The notes under the pieces are model-generated. The model was not told the origin of the DNA. It searched no databases and saw only the letters and a list, made by a program, of their open reading frames with translations. From assembly GCF_020215705.1 (NCBI RefSeq), contig NZ_JAIWNB010000005.1, forward strand, positions 124,001 to 188,000: a stretch of DNA of 64,000 nucleotides, read 5' to 3'. Every line of letters starts with the position of its first letter. The stretch's first letter is position 1. Positions 27,600-35,171 of the stretch are shown piece after piece. This DNA is from Nonomuraea aurantiaca. GTDB lineage: Bacteria > Actinomycetota > Actinomycetes > Streptosporangiales > Streptosporangiaceae. The position numbers and the translations under genes are program-made.

Positions 27600-27635
27600 G
27601 GTCCGTATCGGCGGGGACCACCGCCGATACGGACC
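27600..27635 (-). terminator. Hairpin terminator after the HMA-domain gene
   Basis: A perfect 15-bp stem (27600-27614 with 27621-27635, loop GGACCA), extendable by one pair, lies 11 bp downstream of the stop of the minus-strand HMA gene and upstream of the TetR gene. It lacks a T-run, as is usual in high-GC actinomycetes. Confidence 0.65.
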
Positions 27636-27646
27636 GACGCGGCACA

Positions 27647-27880
27647 TCACCTTTCCACGACGTCGCAACCGGCCGCTTCCATGGCGGCCCGCACTTCAAG
27701 CTCGCTCACGGGGCCGTCGGTCAGGATGCTCACCCGGGATTCCGCCGGATCGACGTCCACACCCACGACTCCCGGCACCTGGATGAGCTCCGCCTTGACG
27801 GCGCTAAGACAGTGCTCGCACGTCTCCGGCGACAAGCCGGTGACGCAGTAGGCGACAAGGCTGTACGCAACGGTGATCAA
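27647..27880 (-). CDS. Heavy-metal-associated (HMA) domain protein
   Basis: This is a 77-aa single HMA-like domain of ferredoxin-like fold. The metal motif is TCEHC (CxxC, residues ~20-24) and the C-terminal strand is MEAAGCDVVER. It resembles CopZ/MerP chaperones but has an extended, non-canonical loop before the cysteines (GLSPETCEHC rather than GMxCxxC), so the metal is uncertain. The start is TTG 27880, supported by GAGGAGG seven bases upstream; no ATG is available. It is followed by a strong hairpin. Confidence 0.75.
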   Translation of the reverse strand: MITVAYSLVAYCVTGLSPETCEHCLSAVKAELIQVPGVVGVDVDPAESRVSILTDGPVSELEVRAAMEAAGCDVVER

Positions 27881-28062
27881 TGGGATTCCTCCTCGTTCGC
27901 GGCGATGACGTTTCGCCTCACTCACCGATCGTGCTGCAGGCCAGGGCGCCTGTGGAGGGTCGGAAAGCTTCCGAAGTAGGACATGGCGGAGATCAGACTT
28001 CTTTGCTGACAAAGGTGCCGATATGCCAATGTTCAGCATTGATCCAGCATGAAGGGAGTCAG

Positions 28063-29046
28063 GTGGACATCGGGGCATTTTCCGGGGATGACGGTGTTAC
28101 CCGCTCTCTGTACGCCCGCATGCGCCAGGAAGGCGAGTCGCTTTCCGAGGCCGCGGAGAAGCTGAGCCTGACCGCGGCGGACATCGACCGGGCCCGCGAC
28201 GAGCTCACCCGGCTCCACCTGCTGAACCCGGAGACACAGGCCGCCGCCGACCTGACCGCCGCGCTCAATCGCAGCCTGCGAAGCAGCCATCGCATGCTCG
28301 ACAATCTCGTCGAGCAGCACGTCAAGATCGCCACACTGGCCAAGCACTACCTCGGCCGGCCGGAGCGGACGGACAACCACGCCAACATTGAGTATTTCCC
28401 CTGGCCCGACCACCGCCGGCAACTCCACGACCGGCTCAGCGAGCTGTCCGAACTGGCCGAACACGAGGTGCTCGGCATGCACCCGATCGCTGCCTGGACA
28501 CGTGAATCTCTCGACGCGGGCCTGGCGCGCAGCGCGGCGAACCTCCGTAACGGCGTACAGGTGCGGAGCCTGCACGCTCAGATCGCCATGTCGAACCCGC
28601 TGATCCGCGAGTACACGGTGCGGTGGCGGGAGCTGGGCATGGAGATACGCGTCACCCCGGTGATCCCCACACGCATGGTCATCTACGACCGCACCACCGC
28701 CGTCGTCCAGGCCGACCCTGAAGCCCTGGACGACGGCACCATCCTGATCCGAGACGCCCGCGTGGTGAAATCCCTCGCGGCGATCTACGACTACTGCTGG
28801 ACGACCGCCTCCGAGCCCGAGGACGTGCCCCGCTCCCCCGACGGCTCCTCACTCACCGAACAACAGCGCGCGGTGCTGCGCATGCTGGCCGCCGGCATGA
28901 AGGACTCCGCCATCGCCCGCGGCATGGGCGTCTCCACACGTACCGTCACCCGCGTGGTGGGCGAGCTGACAGTGCTGCTGGGAGCGGGCAGCCGCTTCCA
29001 GGCAGGCGTCCGAGCGGCCCGGCTCGGCTGGCTCGACACCCACTGA
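28063..29046 (+). CDS. LuxR-type HTH regulator with TrmB-like N-terminus
   Basis: This is a 327-aa regulator. The N-terminal ~75 residues look like a winged-helix reader (YARMRQEGESLSEAAEKLSLTAADIDRARDELTRLHLL). A middle sensor-like region follows (VQVRSLHAQIAMSNPLIREYTVRW, TRMVIYDRTTAVVQ), and the C-terminal LuxR HTH is LTEQQRAVLRMLAAGMKDSAIARGMGVSTRTVTRVVGEL. This architecture is common in actinomycete genomes and often of unknown ligand. GTG 28063 is preceded by GAAGGGAG; ORF sequence upstream lacks domain character. It converges with the hydrolase at 29073. Confidence 0.82.
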   Translation: MDIGAFSGDDGVTRSLYARMRQEGESLSEAAEKLSLTAADIDRARDELTRLHLLNPETQAAADLTAALNRSLRSSHRMLDNLVEQHVKIATLAKHYLGRPERTDNHANIEYFPWPDHRRQLHDRLSELSELAEHEVLGMHPIAAWTRESLDAGLARSAANLRNGVQVRSLHAQIAMSNPLIREYTVRWRELGMEIRVTPVIPTRMVIYDRTTAVVQADPEALDDGTILIRDARVVKSLAAIYDYCWTTASEPEDVPRSPDGSSLTEQQRAVLRMLAAGMKDSAIARGMGVSTRTVTRVVGELTVLLGAGSRFQAGVRAARLGWLDTH

Positions 29047-29072
29047 CCGGCTCCCGGCCTCAGCAAGGGAAC

Positions 29073-29969
29073 TCAGCGGTCCGGCCCGGTGGAGTCCGCG
29101 GTCGTACCCGCTAGAAAGCGGATGAGCAGTCCGCCGGTCTCCTCCGGGCAGTCGTCGTGGAGTGAGTGTCCGCCACCCGAAACGATGTGAGCTTCCGCCT
29201 GGGGCAGGCGTGCGGCGAACCGCTTGGTAAGGCTCGCCGGGAAGTAGCGGTCCCGGTCGCCCCACAGCAGCAGGACGGGAGCCCGTACCAGATGGAGATC
29301 CCTTTCGGTGGCCGCCCAGCTCACTGAGCGTTCCACCCGCAGGACGTCGTCGAGCCGGGACGATCGCATCGTGCGTACGAGGTCGTCGATCCGGCCCTCG
29401 GGAACACGGTCTCGATGGGCGAAGGACTTGATCAGCATGTGCCGGACCGAGGGCCTCAGCAACCGGTGGAGGACCAGTTCGCCGACGACCGGGAGCCGGG
29501 CGAGGCGGAATTCCCACGCGTCCTCGACATCCAGGCCCCCGGGAGCGATCAAGGCCAGGCGGGTCACGGCATCCGGGTGGAGTTCGGCGAAGCGCAGGGC
29601 GAAGCCGCCGCCCCATGAATGACCGACGATCGCCGTACGAGCGACGCCGACCGCCTCGAGAAAGTCCCCGATGAGCCGCGCCACCCCGTCCGTCCCCACG
29701 CAGAGGCTACGGTCAAGGATCTCTGTGGAGCCCTGTCCAGGCGGGTCCAGGGCATAGACCGTGTGGTGCCGGGAGAGGACCGGGATCAGGTCTTGGAAGG
29801 TGAACCGCCAGCCACCGGCTCCCGGCAGGAGGAGGACAGGCGGACCGCTGCCGGCTCGCGCGTAGTGAAAGCGAGCCAGGGCCGTCTCCGCGACCGCCTC
29901 CACGGCTCCGGCGGCATCGCTCGGCATCGCGCCAGGCATGGATCGCCCACTACTTTCGTCAACTGACAC
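29073..29969 (-). CDS. Alpha/beta hydrolase
   Basis: This is a 298-aa hydrolase. PVLLLPGAGGWRFTFQ is the oxyanion region, GHSWGGGFALRFAE carries the nucleophile Ser, LLWGDRDRYFP the acid Asp, and SGGGHSLHDDCPEET the catalytic His. It resembles haloalkane dehalogenase-like or meta-cleavage hydrolases; the substrate is unknown. GTG 29969 has GGAGGG upstream. A near-perfect 30-bp palindrome at 29987-30016 lies directly upstream and is almost certainly its operator. Confidence 0.87.
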   Translation of the reverse strand: MSVDESSGRSMPGAMPSDAAGAVEAVAETALARFHYARAGSGPPVLLLPGAGGWRFTFQDLIPVLSRHHTVYALDPPGQGSTEILDRSLCVGTDGVARLIGDFLEAVGVARTAIVGHSWGGGFALRFAELHPDAVTRLALIAPGGLDVEDAWEFRLARLPVVGELVLHRLLRPSVRHMLIKSFAHRDRVPEGRIDDLVRTMRSSRLDDVLRVERSVSWAATERDLHLVRAPVLLLWGDRDRYFPASLTKRFAARLPQAEAHIVSGGGHSLHDDCPEETGGLLIRFLAGTTADSTGPDR

Positions 29970-29986
29970 GGACCCTCCGGTAGGCC

Positions 29987-30016
29987 ATTAACTCGAACAC
30001 TGATGTTCAAGTTAAT
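29987..30016. promoter_or_regulatory. 30-bp operator palindrome upstream of the hydrolase
   Basis: The left arm ATTAACTCGAACA (29987-29999) and right arm TGTTCAAGTTAAT (30004-30016) match at 12 of 13 positions around CTGA. It ends 18 bp from the hydrolase start. No dedicated regulator flanks it; the neighbour on the other side is an aminotransferase relic, so the cognate gene may have been lost or lies elsewhere. Confidence 0.65.
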
Positions 30017-30037
30017 GATAGGGCAGACCCATCCTGC

Positions 30038-30234
30038 CTACGAGCCCAGATCGAGCCGGCCGGTCACCTGCCTGTCCACCCGGTCGCGCGCCTCGGCCAT
30101 GCGCTTGACGGCGTCGACGAGTCGCGCCGGCGCGGCGGCGAAGTTGAGGCGGACGAACCCGTGTCCAGGCGGGCCGAACCTGGCACCGGAGGAGAGCCCG
30201 ATCTTGCCGTGCCGGAGGAAGGCGTGCGGGGTAT
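30038..30234 (-). pseudogene. Relic: C-terminal tail of a PatB/MalY-type aminotransferase
   Basis: Only about 65 residues remain: TPHAFLRHGKIGLSSGARFGPPG, then GFVRLNFAAAPARLVDAVKRMAEA. This matches the C-terminal PLP-dependent aminotransferase region (ARVALSxGxxFGxxGxGFxRLNFA) of cystathionine beta-lyase-like enzymes. Upstream the frame degenerates at an AT-rich junction where GTATATAG occurs twice, about 35 bp apart (near 30230 and 30265). The remaining ~320 residues, including the PLP lysine, are absent. Confidence 0.7.
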
Positions 30235-30343
30235 ATAGCGGGTCAGTACTACACCCCACCCCTGTATATAGAAAAGGGTCAGCGCGGGCGGCTCCGGCTG
30301 CTCGATCGGCACCAGGCCGGCAATGCGCCCGGGACCATGACGC

Positions 30344-30946
30344 TCACCCCTCGGACCGCTGCCGCACCTTGGCGTAGTGACGGGCGGCTCGCGCCCGGTT
30401 GCCACAACCGGCTGAGCACCATTCGCGCCGCGCGGTGTCGCGGACGAAGTACAGCACACAGCCCGGGCCATGGCAGGCGGACAACTGCTCGCGCAGCGGC
30501 CCGGCGAACAGGTCGACGGCGTCTTCGGCCAGTGCGGCGAGGGCGGCGGCTACCGGGCGGCCCGCGGCGCGCACCGTCGTGTGCGGCTCGGGGGTGGTAC
30601 GCAACTCGCGCCAGCGCGGGGTCTGCCCGGCATGACGGTTGAGGGTCGCGACCACGTCCGAATCGGGTTCACGGTCGTCCACGGCTGCGGCCGCGAGGTC
30701 TCGGACAGCGTCTCGGAGCTCTCTGGCAAGGCGCAGGTCACCGTCGGTCACACCCAGGATGTCGGCATCGGCGAGTGCGACCGGGAGGCGTGGGCGCATG
30801 TCGCGCAGCCACGCCGCCAGGTGCTCGACGCTCTGCAAGCCATCCTTGCGGCGGCCTCGCACCGCGTACGTGGTGTTGCCGAGTTCGATGGACGGCGGTT
30901 CACCAAGGAGCGGAGCGCCGCCATCCGTGAGGTGTGCCACTTCCAC
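30344..30946 (-). CDS. CGNR zinc-finger regulator (ABATE domain)
   Basis: This is a 200-aa protein. The N-terminal ABATE domain shows LGNTTYAVRGRRKDGL and LARELRDAVRDLAAAAVDD. The C-terminal CGNR finger is complete: CHGPGCVLYFVRDTARREWCSAGCGNRARAARHY, with four cysteines and the CGNR signature. It probably regulates transcription, but no clear partner gene is adjacent except the VOC gene, divergent across 110 bp. The GTG start at 30946 is tentative. This is the second CGNR protein within 6 kb. Confidence 0.85.
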   Translation of the reverse strand: MEVAHLTDGGAPLLGEPPSIELGNTTYAVRGRRKDGLQSVEHLAAWLRDMRPRLPVALADADILGVTDGDLRLARELRDAVRDLAAAAVDDREPDSDVVATLNRHAGQTPRWRELRTTPEPHTTVRAAGRPVAAALAALAEDAVDLFAGPLREQLSACHGPGCVLYFVRDTARREWCSAGCGNRARAARHYAKVRQRSEG

Positions 30947-31056
30947 CCTTCTAACGCTATCGCCAGCTTGACACCGTTACAAACCACGCGCCATATTCTA
31001 ATGGTCTACTAACCGGAAAACCGTAAGAAATGCCGCGACTCCCCTGGAGATCCCGT

Positions 31057-31509
31057 ATGAGCACACCGGCCCTGCAGACCGGGCACGTCGGCCTGAACGT
31101 GACCGATCTGCCGCGTTCCATCGCCTTCTACCGCCGGGTCTTCGACTTCGAGGTCATGAGCGAGCGGACCGACGGCGACCGCAGGTTCGCCTTCCTCGGC
31201 CGTGACGGCACCCTGCTGGTCACGTTGTGGCAGCAAAGCAGCGATACGTTCGCCACCGACCGGCCCGGCCTGCACCACCTGTCGTTCCAGGTCCCCGACA
31301 TCGAGGCGGTTCGGCGCGCCGAGGCCACATTGCGGGAGCTCGGCGTGGAGCCGGCCTATGACGGGATCGTCCCGCACGGCGAGGACGCGTCCTCCGGCGG
31401 TGTCTTCTTCACCGACCCGGACGGCATCCGCCTGGAGATCTATGCGCCGAGCGGCGCCGACACCGCACCCGCGCCCACACAGGGCGCACCGACGTGCGGC
31501 TTCTTCTAA
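31057..31509 (+). CDS. VOC-family (glyoxalase/dioxygenase-fold) protein
   Basis: This is a 150-aa protein with two beta-alpha-beta-beta-beta modules. HVGLNVTDLPRSIAFYRRVFDFEV is the first half, with a putative metal His near residue 9. LHHLSFQVPDIEAV supplies the second His, and FFTDPDGIRLEIYAP the Glu. The family covers glyoxalase I, extradiol dioxygenases and resistance proteins. ATG 31057 follows GGAGA. A long hairpin separates it from the next gene, but strand and spacing suggest one functional group with the flavin-binding protein, ferredoxin and DUF1348 genes. Confidence 0.85.
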   Translation: MSTPALQTGHVGLNVTDLPRSIAFYRRVFDFEVMSERTDGDRRFAFLGRDGTLLVTLWQQSSDTFATDRPGLHHLSFQVPDIEAVRRAEATLRELGVEPAYDGIVPHGEDASSGGVFFTDPDGIRLEIYAPSGADTAPAPTQGAPTCGFF

Positions 31510-31515
31510 CAGATG

Positions 31516-31552
31516 CACCTGCGCCCGGGCCGCCGCGGCCTGGGCGCAGGTG
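31516..31552 (+). terminator. 16-bp-stem hairpin after the VOC gene
   Basis: The arms 31516-31531 and 31537-31552 pair with a single mismatch around a five-base loop. It lies between the VOC stop and the SD of the next gene. It is probably a partial terminator or attenuator inside the cluster. Confidence 0.65.
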
Positions 31553-31568
31553 ACGGAAAGGATCGCCC

Positions 31569-32453
31569 ATGCTTCACCAAGGCGAACGCGCGGTACAGCG
31601 CCGCGCCGGTCTGACCGCCGACGGCTGGGGATCAGCCGGCGTGCGTGCGACCATCCCCCCGGTGGCGGCGGAGTTCCTCAGCAGGCAGCGCCTGCTGGTG
31701 CTCGCGGCCGCCGACGAGACCGGCGCCGCCTGGGCAAGCGTGCTCACCGGCCCGCCCGGCTTCGCCACCGCCCCCGATGACCGCACCGTCATCGCCGACC
31801 ACCTCCCCGGCATCGGTGATCCGCTCGCGGACCTCTTCGACACCGAGCGGCCGGTGGGCCTGCTCATGATCGAGCCGGCCACCCGGAGAAGGATGCGGGT
31901 CAACGGCCGGGCCCGCCGGCACGGAGACCAGCTCCTGGTACGCACCGAACAGGTGTACGCCAACTGCCCGAAATATATCCAGACCCGCGCCTACGTCGAC
32001 GACTCGCCCTCCGCGAGCAGGACAGCACTCGTCGCCGGCGAACTCACCACCGGTCAACAGCAGTGGATCGCCGCGGCCGACACGTTCTTCGTCGGCACGT
32101 ATGCGGCGGGGCTCGGGGCCGACGCCTCACACCGCGGCGGCAACCCCGGCTTCGTCACGGTGACCGGCAGCCGCCGGCTGACCTGGCCCGACTACGTCGG
32201 CAACTCGATGTACATGACATTGGGCAACCTCGAGCTCGAACCGCGCTGCGGGCTGCTGTTCCCGGACTGGGAGAACGGCCACACCCTGCACCTGACCGGC
32301 CGCGCCCGCATCGACTGGGACCCGGACCGGGCGGCGGCGGTGCCTGGCGCGCAACGGCTGATCGACTTCGACGTCGAAAGGGTCATCGAGATCGCCGGTG
32401 GCATCCCCCAACGGTGGTCCTTCGACGAATACTCCAGGTTCAACCCCGCCTGA
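31569..32453 (+). CDS. Pyridoxamine 5'-phosphate oxidase-family flavin-binding protein
   Basis: This is a 294-aa member of the PNPOx-like split-barrel group (COG3576 type). QRLLVLAAADETGAAWASVLTG is the first barrel strand pair, RMRVNGRARRHGDQLLVRTEQVYANCPKYIQ the middle segment and MTLGNLELEPRCGLLFPDWENGHTLHLTGRA a second barrel-like unit. Binding of FMN or a deazaflavin is expected from the family; the substrate is unknown. ATG 31569 has GGAAAGGA upstream. It is 24 bp ahead of the ferredoxin gene, an obvious redox pair. Confidence 0.83.
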   Translation: MLHQGERAVQRRAGLTADGWGSAGVRATIPPVAAEFLSRQRLLVLAAADETGAAWASVLTGPPGFATAPDDRTVIADHLPGIGDPLADLFDTERPVGLLMIEPATRRRMRVNGRARRHGDQLLVRTEQVYANCPKYIQTRAYVDDSPSASRTALVAGELTTGQQQWIAAADTFFVGTYAAGLGADASHRGGNPGFVTVTGSRRLTWPDYVGNSMYMTLGNLELEPRCGLLFPDWENGHTLHLTGRARIDWDPDRAAAVPGAQRLIDFDVERVIEIAGGIPQRWSFDEYSRFNPA

Positions 32454-32477
32454 ACGTCCCCCAGCTGAAAGAGAACC

Positions 32478-32669
32478 ATGCGCGTCCGTGTCGACATGAC
32501 CCTGTGCCAGACCCACGCCCAGTGCGTGTTCGCCGCCCCGGAGGTCTTCGCCCTCAACGACGATGACGAGCTGGTGTACGACGCCACGCCCACCGACGCA
32601 CATTGGCCCGCCGTCGAGGAGGCGGCCCGCGCCTGCCCCGTACAAGCCATCTACCTGGACGGGGACTGA
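32478..32669 (+). CDS. [3Fe-4S] ferredoxin, P450-partner type
   Basis: This is a 63-aa ferredoxin. The cluster ligands are Cys10 and Cys16 ([16 protein letters not shown]) and Cys53 in ACPVQAI. The fourth position of a 4Fe-4S site is His/Ala here, so a 3Fe-4S cluster is expected, as in actinomycete ferredoxins that feed cytochrome P450s. No P450 gene lies in the window. The preceding gene encodes a flavin-binding protein, suggesting it is the electron partner. ATG 32478 follows GAAAGAGA. Confidence 0.9.
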   Translation: MRVRVDMTLCQTHAQCVFAAPEVFALNDDDELVYDATPTDAHWPAVEEAARACPVQAIYLDGD

Positions 32670-32702
32670 GCCGGGAGGTCGGCGCGATCATGACCGGCCG
32701 CT

Positions 32703-32801
32703 GTGCTGGGCGGGGAGCTTATCCGGGTAGAGCACCACGACAACGCCATCGGTGCGGTGACCGCCGAGTTCCTCCGCCAACTGACCAAGGAGTACGCATG
32801 A
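32703..32801 (+). other. Short open frame, possible relic or coupled leader
   Basis: A 32-codon frame starts at GTG 32703 and ends in [11 protein letters not shown]...[10 protein letters not shown]. Its stop TGA overlaps the ATG of the DUF1348 gene (ATGA). Composition is protein-like, but no family is recognisable. It could be the tail of a gene lost by deletion, or a translation-coupling leader. Confidence 0.3.
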
Positions 32802-33253
32802 CCCGTCCACCTTTCCCGCCTTTCACCGCCGAGACCGCGCACGCCAAGGTGCAGGCCGCCGAGGATGCCTGGAACACCCGCGATCCGCGGCGCGTGGCAC
32901 TCGCCTACACACCGGACTCGATCTGGCGCAATCGCGACGAGTTCGTCACCGGCCGAGATGAGATCACCGCGTTCCTGACCCGCAAGTGGGCCAAGGAACT
33001 CGACTACGCGCTCCGCAAGGAACTGTGGGCGTTCACCGGCGACCGGATCGCCGTCCGCTTCCAGTACGAATGCCACGACGCCGACGGGCGATGGTGGCGC
33101 AGCTACGGCAACGAGCTCTGGGAGTTCGACGCCGAGGGACTGATGCGGCGGCGCGAGGCGAGCATCAACGACCTCCAGATCACCGCCGAGGAGCGGCGCA
33201 TCTTCGGCCCACGCCAGGCCGGCGACCAGGGCGTGTCCATTCCGCTGGCATAG
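32798..33253 (+). CDS. DUF1348 / nuclear transport factor 2-fold protein
   Basis: This is a 151-aa cone-shaped alpha+beta fold protein. It matches DUF1348 along its whole length: [59 protein letters not shown] and [24 protein letters not shown]. The biochemical role is unknown; related SnoaL-like folds bind small aromatic ligands. ATG 32798 follows AAGGAG. It is the last gene of the VOC/flavin/ferredoxin cluster. Confidence 0.88.
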   Translation: MTRPPFPPFTAETAHAKVQAAEDAWNTRDPRRVALAYTPDSIWRNRDEFVTGRDEITAFLTRKWAKELDYALRKELWAFTGDRIAVRFQYECHDADGRWWRSYGNELWEFDAEGLMRRREASINDLQITAEERRIFGPRQAGDQGVSIPLA

Positions 33254-33278
33254 GCCCGATTGCTAAAGGTCGTGCGGC

Positions 33279-33806
33279 CTACGCGGTCCCTTCCGCCGGC
33301 TCCAAGCCCACCAAGAGGTTGAAAGCGCCGGTCAGGAGATTGAGGGCGACGACGCCCACGATCTCCGCCACGATTCGGTCGCTCCAACCATGCGCCCGCA
33401 CCTCCGCGACGTCCTCGTCAGTGATCGACGACGGCTCGGCCAGCACCCGCACGGCCAAGGCGATGAGCGCCGCCTCCCTGGCATCGGTGGACGTGCCCTG
33501 CCGGGCCAGCGCGATGTCGCTCTCGCTGAGCCCCGCCGCGCGCCCCGCCTCGGCATGCGCCTGAAGGCAGTGGCCGCAGCCGATCCATTCCTGCACGGCA
33601 AGCGAGATCTTCTCACTGAGCGCACGCGGCAGCTTGACGCGTTTCATGGCGCGCGAGAGGTCCAGGTATCCCTGCAACAGCGCGGGTGAGTGGGCCATGG
33701 TGGCGACCATGGCGCCCACGCCGCCTCTCCTGCCGATGATGTCGTTCAGCAGCTCTCTGGATTTCTCGGGCGCCTCAGCGGGATCGAGGGGGGTCAGTCG
33801 TCGCAT
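33279..33806 (-). CDS. Carboxymuconolactone decarboxylase / AhpD-like protein
   Basis: This is a 175-aa all-helical protein. The redox motif EWIGCGHCLQAHAEAGRAAGL (CxxCxxxH, near residues 72-84) is the AhpD-type proton relay and peroxidase site. The protein starts MRRLTPLDPAEAPEKSRELL, as in CMD-family members. It probably supports peroxide detoxification or a related redox step. It is divergent from the GNAT gene across 58 bp that include a GTATAC palindrome (33844-33852 region), and convergent with DUF1348. Confidence 0.87.
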   Translation of the reverse strand: MRRLTPLDPAEAPEKSRELLNDIIGRRGGVGAMVATMAHSPALLQGYLDLSRAMKRVKLPRALSEKISLAVQEWIGCGHCLQAHAEAGRAAGLSESDIALARQGTSTDAREAALIALAVRVLAEPSSITDEDVAEVRAHGWSDRIVAEIVGVVALNLLTGAFNLLVGLEPAEGTA

Positions 33807-33864
33807 GTATCCTCCTGAATGTTCGTAGATACCCTACCCCCCTAGTGTATACAGGAGGAAGGCG

Positions 33865-34536
33865 ATGGAGCGGCGGCTCATGGAGCACCTGTCCTGCTGG
33901 CTCGGCGGCCGGCCCGCCACGAGCGGGCTGGACATCGTCGGCACGCCCAGGCGCAGTGGCCCCGGATGGGACGGCAAGATCCACCCGGTCATGGGAGTCG
34001 CAAGCCCAGAGGGCGGCGTGCTGTCGGTCCCGGCCGAGCATGCCGCGACCGTGGCGGAGCAGTACGCCAAGGACAAGGACCTGACCGCATGGGGACCACG
34101 GATCCCCGGCCTGGTCGGCTTCCCCGAGCGCGGCTGGTTCACCGCCGCCTATCGGTGGACCACCCACCCTCCGCCTCTCCCTGACGCCGGGGCCTGGGTA
34201 CGCGCCGATGCCCCGGAGACCCCCGACTGGCTGCGGCCTTTCGGCGGGGACGTCCTGGTCGCCAGCGATCCGGCAACCGGAGAGCACCTGGCGGGGGTGG
34301 GAATCAAACGACACGACGCCTACGGGCACGAGCTCGCCGCCGTGACCGCCCCTTACGCACGCGGCCGTGGCCTGGCGCGCAGGCTCGTCGCCCAGGCGGC
34401 CCGGCGGGTGCTGGACGAAGGCGCGATCCCCACCTACATGCACGACCCCGCGAACCACGCCTCCGCCGCGGTCGCCGAGGCGGCGGGCTTCAGCGACCGC
34501 GGATGGCTCGCCTTCGGCGCGACCGAGGCTAGCTAG
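33865..34536 (+). CDS. GNAT-family N-acetyltransferase
   Basis: This is a 223-aa protein. The acetyl-CoA motif A is VTAPYARGRGLARRLVAQAARRV (R-G-x-G, near residues 157-179), followed by TYMHDPANHASAAVAEAAGFSDRGW (motif B). The N-terminal half (residues 1-130) is unlike the core fold and may bind the substrate. AGGAGGAAGG precedes ATG 33865. A strong terminator hairpin follows at 34542. The substrate is unknown. Confidence 0.85.
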   Translation: MERRLMEHLSCWLGGRPATSGLDIVGTPRRSGPGWDGKIHPVMGVASPEGGVLSVPAEHAATVAEQYAKDKDLTAWGPRIPGLVGFPERGWFTAAYRWTTHPPPLPDAGAWVRADAPETPDWLRPFGGDVLVASDPATGEHLAGVGIKRHDAYGHELAAVTAPYARGRGLARRLVAQAARRVLDEGAIPTYMHDPANHASAAVAEAAGFSDRGWLAFGATEAS

Positions 34537-34541
34537 CCACC

Positions 34542-34581
34542 GGTGCTGCCGGACCGCGCGACTCGCCGGTCCGGCAGCACC
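34542..34581 (+). terminator. 15-bp-stem hairpin terminator after the GNAT gene
   Basis: The arms 34542-34556 and 34567-34581 are perfectly complementary (GGTGCTGCC...), with a 10-base loop. It lies six bases after the GNAT stop. Confidence 0.75.
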
Positions 34582-34771
34582 CCGAGATTTCAGACGGCGA
34601 CCACCTCGTAGCCCGCCCCTTCCACGACCCGTGGACGACGGCGTCCTGTGCCGGCCGACGCTGTTCGCCCGGAACACGGCGCCCGCATCCAGACGGCCGG
34701 GCTGTCGCGATCAACTCCCCCAAGGACCTGATCAAGCTCAAGCGGGCGATCACGGCGCGAGGCGGCGTTGA
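34582..34771. other. Relic-like intergenic stretch
   Basis: The region between the GNAT terminator and the blaI operator carries no complete gene. On the minus strand the last ~11 codons (ending at 34590) read VEGAGYEVVAV, like the final strand of a copper-chaperone HMA domain. On the plus strand the end (to TAG 34787) reads AINSPKDLIKLKRAITARGG, like the tail of an unidentified protein. Both look like scraps of deleted genes. Confidence 0.3.
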
Positions 34772-34787
34772 CTACGATCGCCGGTAG
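34772..34787 (+). promoter_or_regulatory. BlaI-type operator and promoter of the blaI-like gene
   Basis: CTACGATCGCCGGTAG has CTAC/GTAG ends and matches the site at 36120 at 13 of 16 positions. TAGGAT (34784-34789) is a good -10, and ATG 34797 follows eight bases later with no SD, so the mRNA is probably leaderless and autorepressed. Confidence 0.6.
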
Positions 34788-34796
34788 GATCAGGGC

Positions 34797-35171
34797 ATGA
34801 TACGAGGCCTGGGTGAGCTCGAGTCCACGATCATGGACTGGCTGTGGGCGCGGCGCCGACCGGCTTCCGTACGCGACGTGCTGGAAGGTCTGCGTCAGGA
34901 GCGGGTGATCGCGTACACCACGGTGATGACCGTGATGGACAATCTGCACACCAAGGGCCTGCTCAAGCGCCGGCCCGTCGGCCGGGCCTACGTCTACGAG
35001 ACGGTGGCGTCGAAGGAGGCCTATACCGCCGGCCTGATGCGCCGCGCGCTGGCGGGCAGCGGCAACCAGGCCGCCACGCTCGTGCACTTCCTGGAGCAGC
35101 TCACGCCGGAGGAGGCCGCGGCGCTGGAGGCGGCGTTGCAGGTGTTCCCGCCCCGCGGAAGGCCGGCATGA
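34797..35171 (+). CDS. BlaI/MecI/CopY-family repressor
   Basis: This is a 124-aa winged-helix repressor. LGELESTIMDWLWARRRPASVRDVLEGL starts the domain, and AYTTVMTVMDNLHTKGLLKRRPVGRAYVYE is the recognition helix and wing. The C-terminal helices (ALEAALQVFPPRGR) give dimerisation. Members are inactivated by proteolysis or, in some lineages, by metal. It overlaps the M56 peptidase gene by ATGA, the standard regulator/sensor arrangement. The candidate operators are 34772-34787 (its own promoter) and 36120-36135 (ahead of the DUF4396 gene). Confidence 0.92.
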   Translation: MIRGLGELESTIMDWLWARRRPASVRDVLEGLRQERVIAYTTVMTVMDNLHTKGLLKRRPVGRAYVYETVASKEAYTAGLMRRALAGSGNQAATLVHFLEQLTPEEAAALEAALQVFPPRGRPA

